Source: a virus
DNA: 64,000 nucleotides
Reading direction: 5' to 3' (one strand)
Virus record (IMG/VR): IMGVR_UViG_3300045974_000100
Location: 1 to 64,000 of that record
The notes under the pieces were generated by a model. It ran no database searches. It was given only the letters and a program-made list of their open reading frames with translations, and was not told the DNA's origin. A program made the translations under genes and the position numbers. Below, piece after piece: positions 7,840 through 16,779 of the stretch; position 1 is the first letter of the stretch, and every line of letters begins with the position of its first letter.

Positions 7840-7859
7840 ATCTTCATCAGTCTCCAATG

Positions 7860-8234
7860 TCAGAGGGACATCGACGCGCGAACCGAAGCGCCCATGGACT
7901 GGAACAGGGACACCTTCGTCCGCACCATCTCGGCACGTGCACGGCAGGCCTTCACCGACATTTCGGCTCCGGCCAGTTCTTCGCGTTCGCGTTCAGTGTT
8001 CACGTCGATGGTGGCGTCGGCTAGGGCCACAGTCATCTTTTCTCCGGACCGGTAGATCGCTACGCGGGCCTTGGCCTGAGCCAACTCGTAACTCTTCTTC
8101 GCCTCAACGTAGGCCTGCTCAGCGTCGATGAGGTCTTCGGTGACGCCTTCAAGGTCGAGTTCCACCTGCAGGAGGCGTTGCTCGATCTCCATCGGTGTCA
8201 TCGGTTGACGGTTCTTGGTACGTGGTGGGGTCAT
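7860..8234 (-). CDS. Hypothetical coiled-coil protein, 124 aa
   Basis: The ATG at 8234 has AAGGA 9 nt upstream and lies inside the end of the HNH gene (86-nt overlap). The product begins MTPPRTKNRQ and is then almost entirely helical. Long charged heptads at about residues 15-110 (ELDLEGVTEDLIDAEQAY onward) predict a coiled coil. This suggests a dimeric structural or adaptor protein. Function is unknown. Confidence 0.65.
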   Translation of the reverse strand: MTPPRTKNRQPMTPMEIEQRLLQVELDLEGVTEDLIDAEQAYVEAKKSYELAQAKARVAIYRSGEKMTVALADATIDVNTEREREELAGAEMSVKACRARAEMVRTKVSLFQSMGASVRASMSL

Positions 8235-8553
8235 TGTCGTTGATCCTTGTGTAGGTGCCGTCATCGTTGAGCATTGCCAGGAAAGCGCGATGCAAACGGA
8301 CCGGCACGAGGTAGGACAGTTGGTTGCCACGGATCATCCAGCCGTTCTGGTAAGCGACAGCAGGACTCAAGTGGATCGAATCGACGCTGCCGTTGTGGCA
8401 GTTGTGGTGGCAGATCAGCAGATTGCTGGGACGGTTGTCGGCGCGTTTACCGGTCTTGCGGTGGTGGACGGCGAACTGGTTCGTCATCGGGAAACCGCAC
8501 ACATCGCAGTAGCCGCGGGAACGCACCCACAGCACCATCCGGATGTTAGTCAT
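8149..8553 (-). CDS. HNH endonuclease
   Basis: The 134-aa product has the full HNH zinc-finger nuclease layout. C16/C19 (YCDVCG) and C48/C52 (LLICHHNCH) hold the structural zinc, and H30-H31, N44 and H53 form the catalytic set. Phage HNH proteins act as homing nucleases or in packaging and recombination. Free-standing copies beside terminase can be packaging partners, but this one sits in the replication operon. The start ATG at 8553 overlaps the Cas4-like gene by 8 nt. Confidence 0.85.
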   Translation of the reverse strand: MTNIRMVLWVRSRGYCDVCGFPMTNQFAVHHRKTGKRADNRPSNLLICHHNCHNGSVDSIHLSPAVAYQNGWMIRGNQLSYLVPVRLHRAFLAMLNDDGTYTRINDNDPTTYQEPSTDDTDGDRATPPAGGTRP

Positions 8554-9310
8554 CAAGCGCCGGTACTTGAGCCTGGTAGCAGTGCGGGGCGAAACCGCAG
8601 TTGTTTTCAAAGAGGAGTTCGTCCTGACGTGTGCGAGGGGTTTTCTTCAATACGGTGTTCTTGCAGCCTTCCAACATGGGTGGCAGTTCACGATTGTGGA
8701 TGGCTTCGTCAGCTGCGGTGAGGATCGCTGACACCGGCTTCCAGATGTTCGTGTCCCATTCCCACAACTGTTCAGACACCTTGCGGTAGTCGTAGGAGTT
8801 CACGAACACGAAGTACACCTGCAGCGTCTTCAAACCCTTCATGTACACGTGGGTGGCTGCCTTGTACCCCCACGACGGTCCGTGTTCAGCGAACCCTTGC
8901 CAGTTGCGGTCGTTCGCGGACTTGATTTCCAGCAACGCGTTGTCCTCAGCGAACAGCCCATCAGCGTTGCCACGGACCGCACCCAATGTCATGGGCACTT
9001 CAATGTCGGACAGAATGCCGGCGGCCAGGCCGTAGAACTGCCACTGGTAGTGCGTCCATGTGCCGTTCTCTGTGGCTTCCAGTGAGAACAGGTCCCAGGG
9101 CTTCTGCGGGATCTTGTAGTAGTTCAGGACGTGGGCGCGTACACAGTGCCCGTTCTTCGACCCGAACATGGACGGCCGCAGCTTGCGGGGACCGTTGATA
9201 CCGGACCGGTCATAGATCTGGTCCTTGATCATCACTTCAGCCACGCGTTCGGCTGCTTCACGTGCGTAGGGCGCGTTCCCTAGTTCAAACATCGCCTTCG
9301 CGTCTTGCAT
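8546..9310 (-). CDS. Cas4/RecB-like PD-(D/E)XK exonuclease
   Basis: The protein (254 aa from the ATG at 9310) has the RecB-nuclease motifs: D117 in GNADGLF, then E128-I-K130 in LLEIKSAND, and a following KAATHVYM segment. One cysteine (C56) precedes and three (C216, C238, C244) follow the nuclease core. This is the arrangement used by Cas4 and AddB-type enzymes to hold a 4Fe-4S cluster. It probably trims DNA ends in recombination-dependent replication. A GTG at 9370 is an alternative start but would overlap the polymerase gene by 86 nt; the chosen start has a weak ribosome site. Confidence 0.78.
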   Translation of the reverse strand: MQDAKAMFELGNAPYAREAAERVAEVMIKDQIYDRSGINGPRKLRPSMFGSKNGHCVRAHVLNYYKIPQKPWDLFSLEATENGTWTHYQWQFYGLAAGILSDIEVPMTLGAVRGNADGLFAEDNALLEIKSANDRNWQGFAEHGPSWGYKAATHVYMKGLKTLQVYFVFVNSYDYRKVSEQLWEWDTNIWKPVSAILTAADEAIHNRELPPMLEGCKNTVLKKTPRTRQDELLFENNCGFAPHCYQAQVPALDD

Positions 9311-12053
9311 CCTCGTCAAGGAGGGCAATCTGATCGGGGCTGCCAGCGGCCTTTCGTCGTTTGGTGACACGTTTTTCCACTTCTCCTAAGGGGAGATCAT
9401 CCAAAGCGCCGTCATCTGCGAGCGCTCCGATGGTGCCTCCTGCTGCTGTGGTGGTGTGGCCTTGAAGTATTGCGTTGCGCCCTGACACTGCACGGTGGTT
9501 CGCACGGGTGGCGAGGTCCACGACGCTCACGTAAGGGGAGTTGTCGATGATGGCTTGTGCTGCTTTTTCACCTACACCGGTGATGGACACCAGACCCCGA
9601 CGGATCGCGGTGGCTTCGTAGTCGACGACATACCCGAGTGAGGGCACGTTGACGTGTGGGGGAAGGATCTTCACCTTCGCTGCGCGGGCAGCCTTGGTGA
9701 ACTTGGTTTGGTCCTCGGTGGCGTCGAACGCGTTGAGCATCGCGCACCAGAACTCGAGCGGGTGGTAGATCTTGAACCAGGCCGTGATGTAGGCGTTGGC
9801 TGCATAGCCAGTGGCGTGAGCACGGTTGAACGAGTAGCCGGCGAACGCTTCAAGTGCGCGTTGAAGCCAGGCGTAGTCTTCGTCGTTCATGCCTGCTTCA
9901 CGAGCTAAGGCCTCCACGCGGATCAGCAGCTCGGCCAGGGTCTTCTTGGCGTTGCCGATGTTCTCGTTGGAGGCCTTGATGGCTTTGCGGGCCTTCTCGA
10001 TCTCTTCGATGGTCATGCCCAGGTTGCGGAAGATATCGAGCGCTTGCTCCTGGTACAAGAGCACACCGTACGTGTCCTTCGTGCCGTCCATGAGGATCGG
10101 ATGCCTCTGGGGGACGTCTTGCTTCTTGTGTTTACGGGCGATGTAGTCCTCAGTCGCACCGGAGTCCATCGTCGCCGGCCGGAACAATGCCATGGCTGCG
10201 ATGAGGTCGCCGAACTTCGTGGGCCGCAGACGTTTCGTCCCATACATGGACGCTTTGCCTTCCAGTTGGAAGACACCAGTGGTTTCACCCTTGGACAGCA
10301 TTCGGTACACGGCGCTGTTGCTGAAGTTGATGGTGCCCAGGTCGACACCAGTGGACTCGATCATCTCCGCGAGCGCCGTGTAGGTCTTGAGTCCGAGGAA
10401 GTCCAACTTCAACAGGCCCAGACGTTCCACATCGTCCTTGTCCAATGCGGTGACCAACGTGCCCGATGAGGCAATCCACACAAGTGGCACCACCGCATCG
10501 TCTTCAGGACTCGCGGTGACCAGCAGCCCTGCCGCACCCTTACCGGTGGAAATGTAGGGAGCACGCTTCTTGGCCTTGGACCCCAATGACTCAATGGCAG
10601 CCAACGCTTTGAAGTCTTCCGGTGGGATGGACTCCACCTTCGGCAACCCGGTGCGGGCACGCCACGTGTAGTACATCTTGATCAGCGAACCCTTGTCGGT
10701 GTCGTCGAAGTCTTTCTCCATCGACACCTGCGCCCACGTCCCGATATGGGTGACGCGGAAGTTGTTCGCCAACCAGTCCACAACCTCTTGGCGCCGTGAC
10801 CCATCCACATCAATGTCAATGTCGGGTGGCTTCATGCGGTCACGGGACAGGAACCGGTCGAACCGTAGGTCCCATTTGATCGGGTCGAACTGGGTGATGT
10901 CAGTCAACCAACACACCAACGATCCCGACGCTGATCCGCGGATAGCGAAGAAGATGCCACGGGAACGGATGTAGTTCGTGACCGCGCGGACGAACAGGAT
11001 GTAGCCAGAGAAGCCAGCCTCCTGCAGGACGTCCAACTCTTCTTGCATGCGTGAGTAGTAGTCGGCTTCCTTGGACTTGGGGATGCCGCCCGAGGCGATC
11101 ACACGCCCGAGGGCCGTCTTACACAACATCTCCAACTCGGTGTCAGGTTGACCCAGGCCAGAGATGTCAGGCACAGACAGTTTGAAGTTCTCCAACTGGG
11201 GGATACGCACACCGACCAGGTCTTGTAGATAGAGCAGACCTTCACGTCCGGCTTCCAGCACCTCTTCGGTGTGATTGTCGACGAGCCAGTTCCAGTCAGC
11301 GATGTGGTACGGCCCGCCATCGAACTTGGCGTCATCACTGTCGTTCGACCACGACACAAGCTGCTTATACGTGTCATGAATGGGCTGATGTTCCGGCAGC
11401 AGGTAATGGCTGTCTTGGGCCAGGATCATCGGCAGCCCCAGTTCGTTGGCCACCTTGAACAGGCGCTGGTTGTAGGCGGCGTCGTCATGCCATTCAGTGA
11501 CGATGTCGTGGTTCTGCGCCTCGATGAAGAACCGGTCGTTGAACCAGCGCGCCAACGTGATCAGGACGTTGTACAGGCCTGTGTCGTCATCAGCGGCGAT
11601 GAGTGTGCCGGCGACCCCACTAATGCAGGACGTCGTGCAGGCAATGCCCTCGAGGCGGCCGTGAGCGAACGCTGCAGCAAGGTCAGCCATGTCGATCAGT
11701 GGCTTGTAGCGGAAGTTCCGCATCGAGTCGTTGACCAGGCGCACGAGGTTCAAATAGCCCTGGTAGTTCAGGGCCAACAGGATCATGTGGAACGACTTCG
11801 GCCTTAGCGCACCGATCCGGTCGTAGGTGACATACGCTTCCACACCCGGCACCGGTTCGATGTCACGTTTGCGGCATTCGGTGTACAGCCGGACGACTCC
11901 ACCCATGTTGCCGTGGTCGGTGAGAGCCAAATGTGTGTAGTTCAGTTCAGCCGCCCGGTCCGCTATCGAATCGACAGTGGGGAGGGCATCTTTGAGGCTG
12001 AAACGAGAGTGAATGTGGGTCCACGGTTGCACAACTGTGTCACTGGGTGTCAT
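9285..12053 (-). CDS. dnaE: DNA polymerase III alpha subunit (DnaE-type), shortened
   Basis: The 922-aa family C replicative polymerase opens with a PHP domain (HIHSRFSLKD at 13-22, LTDHGN at 44-49). The palm aspartates are in PDIDIDVDGSRR at 410-421, and a third is D551 in KLDFLGLKTY. A helix-hairpin-helix (ITGVGEKAAQAI) follows near the end. Bacterial DnaE is about 1160 aa, so the C-terminal OB-fold and tau-binding part appear to be missing. It synthesises phage DNA and probably works with the adjacent primase and helicase. AAGGA precedes the ATG by about 9 nt, and an upstream hairpin separates it from the next gene. Confidence 0.93.
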   Translation of the reverse strand: MTPSDTVVQPWTHIHSRFSLKDALPTVDSIADRAAELNYTHLALTDHGNMGGVVRLYTECRKRDIEPVPGVEAYVTYDRIGALRPKSFHMILLALNYQGYLNLVRLVNDSMRNFRYKPLIDMADLAAAFAHGRLEGIACTTSCISGVAGTLIAADDDTGLYNVLITLARWFNDRFFIEAQNHDIVTEWHDDAAYNQRLFKVANELGLPMILAQDSHYLLPEHQPIHDTYKQLVSWSNDSDDAKFDGGPYHIADWNWLVDNHTEEVLEAGREGLLYLQDLVGVRIPQLENFKLSVPDISGLGQPDTELEMLCKTALGRVIASGGIPKSKEADYYSRMQEELDVLQEAGFSGYILFVRAVTNYIRSRGIFFAIRGSASGSLVCWLTDITQFDPIKWDLRFDRFLSRDRMKPPDIDIDVDGSRRQEVVDWLANNFRVTHIGTWAQVSMEKDFDDTDKGSLIKMYYTWRARTGLPKVESIPPEDFKALAAIESLGSKAKKRAPYISTGKGAAGLLVTASPEDDAVVPLVWIASSGTLVTALDKDDVERLGLLKLDFLGLKTYTALAEMIESTGVDLGTINFSNSAVYRMLSKGETTGVFQLEGKASMYGTKRLRPTKFGDLIAAMALFRPATMDSGATEDYIARKHKKQDVPQRHPILMDGTKDTYGVLLYQEQALDIFRNLGMTIEEIEKARKAIKASNENIGNAKKTLAELLIRVEALAREAGMNDEDYAWLQRALEAFAGYSFNRAHATGYAANAYITAWFKIYHPLEFWCAMLNAFDATEDQTKFTKAARAAKVKILPPHVNVPSLGYVVDYEATAIRRGLVSITGVGEKAAQAIIDNSPYVSVVDLATRANHRAVSGRNAILQGHTTTAAGGTIGALADDGALDDLPLGEVEKRVTKRRKAAGSPDQIALLDEDARREGDV

Positions 12054-12103
12054 TCTGGTGGTCCTTGTGTGTATGCGTGTGGTGCGCAGCGTGTGTGGTT
12101 TGC

Positions 12104-12144
12104 AGAAAGGGCCCCCGTCCCGTGTCGAGGCGAGGGCCCTTTCT
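12104..12144 (-). terminator. Intrinsic-terminator-like hairpin before dnaE
   Basis: AGAAAGGGCCC at 12104-12114 is a perfect 11-bp inverted repeat with GGGCCCTTTCT at 12134-12144 around a 19-nt loop. It lies in the 98-nt gap after the preceding leftward gene and before the polymerase start. The 3' arm ends in a short pyrimidine run (CCCTTTCT). It may partly terminate transcription or set polymerase expression relative to upstream genes. Confidence 0.65.
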
Positions 12145-12151
12145 CATGCCC

Positions 12152-13153
12152 CTAGAACGGGACGACGCGCAGTTCCTCAATGAGCTTCTTGAGTTCAGCC
12201 GTCTTCATCTCAGGGGTGACGGGCACACCACGAGCAGCCAAGAACTTGCGCAGCCGTGACGGCGACCATGACTTCACTTCAGCCTCAGTGGGCAGTGGTG
12301 CCAGTTCCTTCTCATCCACCGGAGCGGGAGTGGGAGTGGCGATCGCGTCGAGCGTGTCACCGTAGCCGGCCGTCGGTGAAGCCAGCGGGTTATCGGCTGG
12401 GTTGCCCTCTTCCCACGGGTCAGACTGCTGTGGGTCCTCCACACCGGAGTCGATGAACGCCACAGCACGAGCGCGAGCGTTGTCCTTCCACTCCTCGACG
12501 TTGAGCAGCAGGTCATCAGACACCGCGATCGCTGGCTTGTCGGGGAACGGCTCGACGTTGATCTCACCCTTTTGCCCGTGGGCTTCGATCTTCCACAGGT
12601 ACGAGGTGGGGTCCGAGGTCTTGGAGGCGTTGCGGAACGCAGCGAACAAGTCTTCGGTCTTGGTCTTACCCACCACGCGCAGGATGATCGGACGCTTACC
12701 TTCGACAGCCTTGACCAGGCGGCCGTCCTTACCGGCAGCGGCGTGAACCAGGACGCACATCGCAAGAGCGTCGGACACAGATGCCATGTCGCGGCCGTCC
12801 TTGCGTGGGTACTTTGTGGAACCGGCGACAGCGTCGTAGTACGGGTCGTACTTGGCTCGACGTTCCGGCTCACCGGTGGTCGGGTTGATGAAGATGCCAG
12901 GCTCGACGTCTTCCACGGGGAAGGTACGCAATGACGACGGCATGTCGCGCTTGCCGTGCGACTCCTTCAAACCGTCGAAGGCCATGACCTCGCGGTAGAA
13001 CACCCAGTCGGTGTGGGGTTCGAGGAACTGCAACCACACGACACCGTCCTTGGGGGTGAGGGCTGCAGAGAACACACCGTTGGATTCGGTGCCTGATCCT
13101 TCTTCTTTGCCAGCCCAGCCGGCACCGATGAAGTCTTCGGGGTTGTAACTCAC
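12152..13153 (-). CDS. Replication-associated protein, possible ssDNA-binding, SAP/LEM-like tail
   Basis: I start this 333-aa protein at the GTG at 13153 (VSYNPEDFIGAGW), which has AAGGAG exactly 9 nt upstream and lies just past the upstream stop. The central part mixes beta strands and acidic loops (EEWKDNARARAVAFID). A Pro/Thr-rich linker follows, then a C-terminal helix pair near residues 295-330 (SWSPSRLRKFLAARGVPVTP) resembling SAP/LEM DNA-binding modules. Its place between primase and polymerase fits a single-strand-binding or polymerase-accessory role. That assignment is inferred from context. Confidence 0.6.
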   Translation of the reverse strand: MSYNPEDFIGAGWAGKEEGSGTESNGVFSAALTPKDGVVWLQFLEPHTDWVFYREVMAFDGLKESHGKRDMPSSLRTFPVEDVEPGIFINPTTGEPERRAKYDPYYDAVAGSTKYPRKDGRDMASVSDALAMCVLVHAAAGKDGRLVKAVEGKRPIILRVVGKTKTEDLFAAFRNASKTSDPTSYLWKIEAHGQKGEINVEPFPDKPAIAVSDDLLLNVEEWKDNARARAVAFIDSGVEDPQQSDPWEEGNPADNPLASPTAGYGDTLDAIATPTPAPVDEKELAPLPTEAEVKSWSPSRLRKFLAARGVPVTPEMKTAELKKLIEELRVVPF

Positions 13154-13157
13154 GAGG

Positions 13158-13391
13158 TCATGCTCCTTGACGTAGGTGGTTGAGGAAGGCTTCGGTGTTC
13201 GCATCGAGTGAGGCCATCGTGTAGCCCTGGATGCGTTCGGACGCGTCGTATGGGTCTTCGCCCGGTTGGACGTAGCCTTCCCACTCGACGGACACGTAGT
13301 TGCGTTCGCCGCGGAACATCACGGCTTCGGTGACTTTCATCGTCACCTTGTCCTGACCAACAGTGCTGATCAGTTCTCCAAACTCAGTCAT
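13158..13391 (-). CDS. Hypothetical protein, 77 aa
   Basis: The ATG at 13391 overlaps the upstream stop by 8 nt. The product begins MTEFGELISTVGQDKVTMKV and has a beta-rich first half (RNYVSVEWEGYVQPGED) and a helical end. It is encoded within the replication module and is probably a small accessory factor. No motif is recognised. Confidence 0.65.
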   Translation of the reverse strand: MTEFGELISTVGQDKVTMKVTEAVMFRGERNYVSVEWEGYVQPGEDPYDASERIQGYTMASLDANTEAFLNHLRQGA

Positions 13392-13851
13392 CGTGGGCCT
13401 CTGGTGGTGTGGTGGAGTCGTCCTTGATTGCGACGTGTGGTTTGCGAGTCTTGGGAACACGAATCGCGTCGTACTGCTCTTGTGTGACTTCGCCGCTGCG
13501 CACAAGCATCTTGAGCCGTTCAGGCTGAACCTTGTACTTGGGCTGCCAGGCGGCAAACTTCTTGATGGTCTCCGTGGGCAAAAGCCGGTAGATCGCCACT
13601 GGGTCGTATTCATCCCAGTCGTCTGTGTACACCGGGTTCACGGTCACGTACTTCTGCAACATCGGATCCCACGCGCGATAGCGGTCTTCACCCACCATCG
13701 GCATCAACATTTCGTTGATTTCTTCGTTCTCAGCCTTCAGCTTCTCCATGATGCGTTTGTTCGTGAGGAAGCGTTCAACGAGTGGTTCGAGTTCGTCTGG
13801 CCCGTCATCCAAGGACAGGATGGGCCTGGGTTCTTCGGGTGGTGTGGTCAT
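13384..13851 (-). CDS. Hypothetical protein, 155 aa, DNA-metabolism neighbour
   Basis: The ATG-started gene is coupled to the primase gene by a 4-nt overlap. Residues 25-50 form a charged helix (LTNKRIMEKLKAENEEINEML). The rest is mixed, with basic patches near the C-terminus (VPKTRKPHVAIKDD). It has no cysteines or nuclease motif. Proteins of this type lie beside primases in other actinobacteriophages, but I cannot assign a function. Confidence 0.65.
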   Translation of the reverse strand: MTTPPEEPRPILSLDDGPDELEPLVERFLTNKRIMEKLKAENEEINEMLMPMVGEDRYRAWDPMLQKYVTVNPVYTDDWDEYDPVAIYRLLPTETIKKFAAWQPKYKVQPERLKMLVRSGEVTQEQYDAIRVPKTRKPHVAIKDDSTTPPEAHDD

Positions 13852-14672
13852 AGGTGGCTTTCGTGATAGGTGATGTCGAGGATGTCGATGCGCTGTCGTG
13901 CCGTGAGGTCGCCCGGATCCGCAACTGCAGGATCGAATCTAGACCAGTCCACTGACACCACAGGCGCGATCGTATTGAGATGATGCATGGCGGCGTCCAT
14001 GCCGTTGCGCCCGGCCTTGTCGGCGTCGAAGCCGAGCAAGATCCGTCGCGGCGCCATCGTTCTGATGTGCTGGATCTGTGGGAAGTGCAAGTTCGATCCG
14101 AACACACCGGCCAGGGTGATGTTGTCGATCGAGTTCCTGATCTCATCGAGTGCCATGACCCCGGATGCTCCTTCGACCAGGAGTAGGTCGCTGCCCCGTA
14201 CGGTGCCGAAGAACAAGGTTTGTGACGCGCGTACGTTCCACGGGTACCGGTATTTGGGTTGGCCGTCGGTGCGTGTGATGACACCCCACAGATCACCAGT
14301 CAGTGACCGCATCGGATAGGTGGGGTAGCCCGTCAACGGCATCGTGCCGCAACGGAAGTTGGCTGCCACCTGTTTGCCGTAACGTTGCGACCAGTACGGG
14401 GATGGCCAGTTCCCGGCACCGTCGAACATGTTGAGCCATTCCTCTGGGTAGATGTGAGGTGGCTGCTCAATGTCCAATCCGCGCAGCAGCGTTTCAGTGG
14501 ACGGAACATAGTCCTCAACCTTGCCGGTGGCACCGCACGCATAGCAGTACCAGACACCTTTGAGCACGTTCACTGACGCTGAAGCATCGTGGTCGTCGTG
14601 GGCTTCGCACAGGAATGGGCGTTCCTCCCCTCGTCCTGTGTGGAGTGCTTCTTGCAACGACATGGGCCGCAT
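13848..14672 (-). CDS. DnaG-type DNA primase
   Basis: The 274-aa primase has a zinc-binding domain with C22, H25, C43 and C46 (CHC2 type). A TOPRIM core follows, with E167 in LLLVEGASG and the D216-x-D218 pair in LLGFDADKAG. It would make RNA primers for lagging-strand synthesis. It lacks the helicase-binding C-terminal domain of bacterial DnaG, as is usual for phage primases. The start is the ATG at 14672 behind AAAGGAG; an ATG at 14663 is also possible. Confidence 0.88.
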   Translation of the reverse strand: MRPMSLQEALHTGRGEERPFLCEAHDDHDASASVNVLKGVWYCYACGATGKVEDYVPSTETLLRGLDIEQPPHIYPEEWLNMFDGAGNWPSPYWSQRYGKQVAANFRCGTMPLTGYPTYPMRSLTGDLWGVITRTDGQPKYRYPWNVRASQTLFFGTVRGSDLLLVEGASGVMALDEIRNSIDNITLAGVFGSNLHFPQIQHIRTMAPRRILLGFDADKAGRNGMDAAMHHLNTIAPVVSVDWSRFDPAVADPGDLTARQRIDILDITYHESHL

Positions 14673-14692
14673 GGGGCTCCTTTCGGGTATGA

Positions 14693-14718
14693 CAAAACAG
14701 ACCCACCCAACGTGGGGT
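14693..14718 (-). terminator. Weak intrinsic terminator between helicase and primase
   Basis: On the leftward strand, ACCCCAC and GTGGGT can pair with one bulge around a short loop (14701-14718), followed by CTGTTTTG. It sits in the 61-nt gap after the helicase stop. Partial termination here would lower primase and polymerase relative to helicase. Confidence 0.4.
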
Positions 14719-14733
14719 AGGCCTGCCTGTGTG

Positions 14734-16008
14734 TCAGTGACGTGCTTTGAACGCCTCGGCTTGCTTCTCGGTGACTTCGCCGAACACCAACTTGTTGGGA
14801 TCTGACCAGGTGTAGAACGGTTTGCAGATCTCACCGTTGCGGTTCTTCATCATCGAATGCTTGATCATGAGGCGTTGGTTCACCAGGGCTTGTTCGGCCA
14901 AGATGAGGTCGGCATCCATACCAAGGGAGTCTGACCCGAAGAGGTCTTCGATCCGTGGCTCTTTGGCATTGCCTTCACGGTTGACTCCAGCCGCGGTCCT
15001 ATTGAACTGGACTGCTGAGAGCAAAGGGATGTCATTGCGTTGAGCGACATTGTGCAGCTCCTGACTGACAGCCATGATGCGGTCCGACGGTGAGGCTGAC
15101 TTGTGCAGATGGTTGGCACGCAGTAACTGGATGTGGTCGATGACCATGAGCGTGTCGGGCTCGGCCCAGTCCTCAAGGTCATTGACGTTGACCGAGGGCA
15201 ATTCCTTGGTGGTGATGACGTTGATGTGGCCTGACTCTTCCTGCCATTGGTCGAGCAGGTCGTACTTGGTGCGCATATCGATGTCGGCCCAGTTGCCCTT
15301 GTACGAGTTGCGCAACATGTACCGGTAGAGCCTGTCAGCCATGCGGGACGTCTTCATCTCCAGTGAGAAGAAGTTGACGTTCCACCCGTACTCGGCTGCC
15401 GTGACTGCATGTTCAACCAGACGCCACGTTTTGCCCACACCCATGCGTGCCGCGATGAGCCACACTTCACCCGGTTGATGGCCGTTGGTGACGCGTTGCA
15501 GTTCATCACCGGGTACTGGGCATCCTTCGGCTTCGTTCTCGTCAGCCCTGTACTCGACGACGTTGATGCCTGGTTTGGTCAACGACCGGATGGTACCCAA
15601 CGAGTTCTGCAAACTTTTGACGATGTCGATGGGTTCGTCCACGTCGATCGAGCGCACCGCATCACCGAGACTGGATCGCAGTTCACGGTTCTGTGTGTCC
15701 CGGTTGACTTCGCCTGCAGCCCAGGTGATGGAGATGTCTGGTGCATAGGTGAACGTGGGGAACTTCGACTGCACCAAGGTGACTGCGGGTGCTTGGCCGG
15801 CGCGATGCTGATAGTCGGTGCAGAACCGATGGACCAGCGTGTGTGCGACGAAGTCCTTGTCCTTGATGCCGTACTTGCCTGGGGCGTACTCGCCTGTCTC
15901 AAGCAGGGCCGAGATGAAGTAGGCCTCGTTGTTGATGATGGGTGCGTTGGTGCCGGCTGGCCGCAGTTGGGTGACTGAGGCTTTAGCCGAACCGGTGTCG
16001 GTTGGCAT
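14734..16008 (-). CDS. DnaB-like replicative helicase
   Basis: The 424-aa RecA-fold helicase has a Walker A variant AARMGVGKT at 186-194 with the essential lysine, and Walker B MVIDHIQLL at 288-296. A VQFNR segment further on corresponds to the DnaB motif H3/H4 region. The N-terminal 120 residues resemble the DnaB primase-interacting domain. It probably unwinds the fork ahead of the phage polymerase and recruits the adjacent primase. The start is the ATG at 16008. Confidence 0.9.
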   Translation of the reverse strand: MPTDTGSAKASVTQLRPAGTNAPIINNEAYFISALLETGEYAPGKYGIKDKDFVAHTLVHRFCTDYQHRAGQAPAVTLVQSKFPTFTYAPDISITWAAGEVNRDTQNRELRSSLGDAVRSIDVDEPIDIVKSLQNSLGTIRSLTKPGINVVEYRADENEAEGCPVPGDELQRVTNGHQPGEVWLIAARMGVGKTWRLVEHAVTAAEYGWNVNFFSLEMKTSRMADRLYRYMLRNSYKGNWADIDMRTKYDLLDQWQEESGHINVITTKELPSVNVNDLEDWAEPDTLMVIDHIQLLRANHLHKSASPSDRIMAVSQELHNVAQRNDIPLLSAVQFNRTAAGVNREGNAKEPRIEDLFGSDSLGMDADLILAEQALVNQRLMIKHSMMKNRNGEICKPFYTWSDPNKLVFGEVTEKQAEAFKARH

Positions 16009-16068
16009 AGGGGTCCTTGTGGTCCGTGGTGTGTGGATTGCACGCTACTCCCGGCTAAGGACTCCGAG

Positions 16069-16779
16069 TCAAGCCCGTGACGCATCCATGTGTCGTAGTT
16101 CCTCCCGATAATCGGTGAAGGCCTGGTAGGCGAAGGAGGGTGCGAGTGCTCGAGCAACCGACTCACCGTAGACAGGTCCGTGTTGCGCAATGAGTTCCGC
16201 TGTGTCGTCCTGAGACTCATAGAGAACACTCAACGCCCACACATCACCCTTGAGGTAGGCGTCGACAGCTTCCACATCGGTGAGCATGCAGCCATGCAGG
16301 AACTCTGCGAACAGGCCGTCAGATTCCAAGCCAGCATTTCGTTCCATGGTGCGTTGACGGGTCGTCTGGTTGTCGAACATGAACCCGATGAACGACGAGT
16401 CCCACCGGTCACTGAATGGATTGTGGTCCAGGTGGTAGAACGTCCGGTCGCCCTCTTCGATGGGTTTGCCCGCGCGGATTGATTGCCCTGAATGCTCGTA
16501 CATCCAGATGGGCAGGATCAGCAGCGGCGAGTAGAGATCAGTGATGAGGTCGTACATCTCCAGCTCGTTGGCGTGCTTGGCGTAGGCGATCATCAACGGT
16601 TCGAGGCCGTCGACGTCACCCATGTACTCACCTCGAATCCAGATGGCAAGGTTGCCGTCCAGGTCACCGGTGTCATCGCGTGGCCACAGGCTTTGGTCCT
16701 CGGTGTCGAGTTCGTAGCCACGCACGACCAGGTGCTTGGTGTCATCGCGGAACATTTCATCGCTGTCGGCTGGTGCCAT
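16069..16779 (-). CDS. Hypothetical acidic protein, 236 aa
   Basis: A leftward gene starting at the ATG at 16779, overlapping its upstream neighbour by 1 nt. The product is Asp/Glu-rich with many aromatic residues and mostly helical stretches. There are no membrane segments or obvious catalytic motifs. A 60-nt gap with no clear signal separates it from the helicase gene. Function is unknown. Confidence 0.7.
   Translation of the reverse strand: MAPADSDEMFRDDTKHLVVRGYELDTEDQSLWPRDDTGDLDGNLAIWIRGEYMGDVDGLEPLMIAYAKHANELEMYDLITDLYSPLLILPIWMYEHSGQSIRAGKPIEEGDRTFYHLDHNPFSDRWDSSFIGFMFDNQTTRQRTMERNAGLESDGLFAEFLHGCMLTDVEAVDAYLKGDVWALSVLYESQDDTAELIAQHGPVYGESVARALAPSFAYQAFTDYREELRHMDASRA

Noticed and set aside
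7503-7847. N-terminal extension of the mini transglycosylase
   Set aside because: The extra 115 residues are Ser/Pro-rich out-of-frame reading of the neighbouring gene; the lysozyme motifs begin only at 7502.
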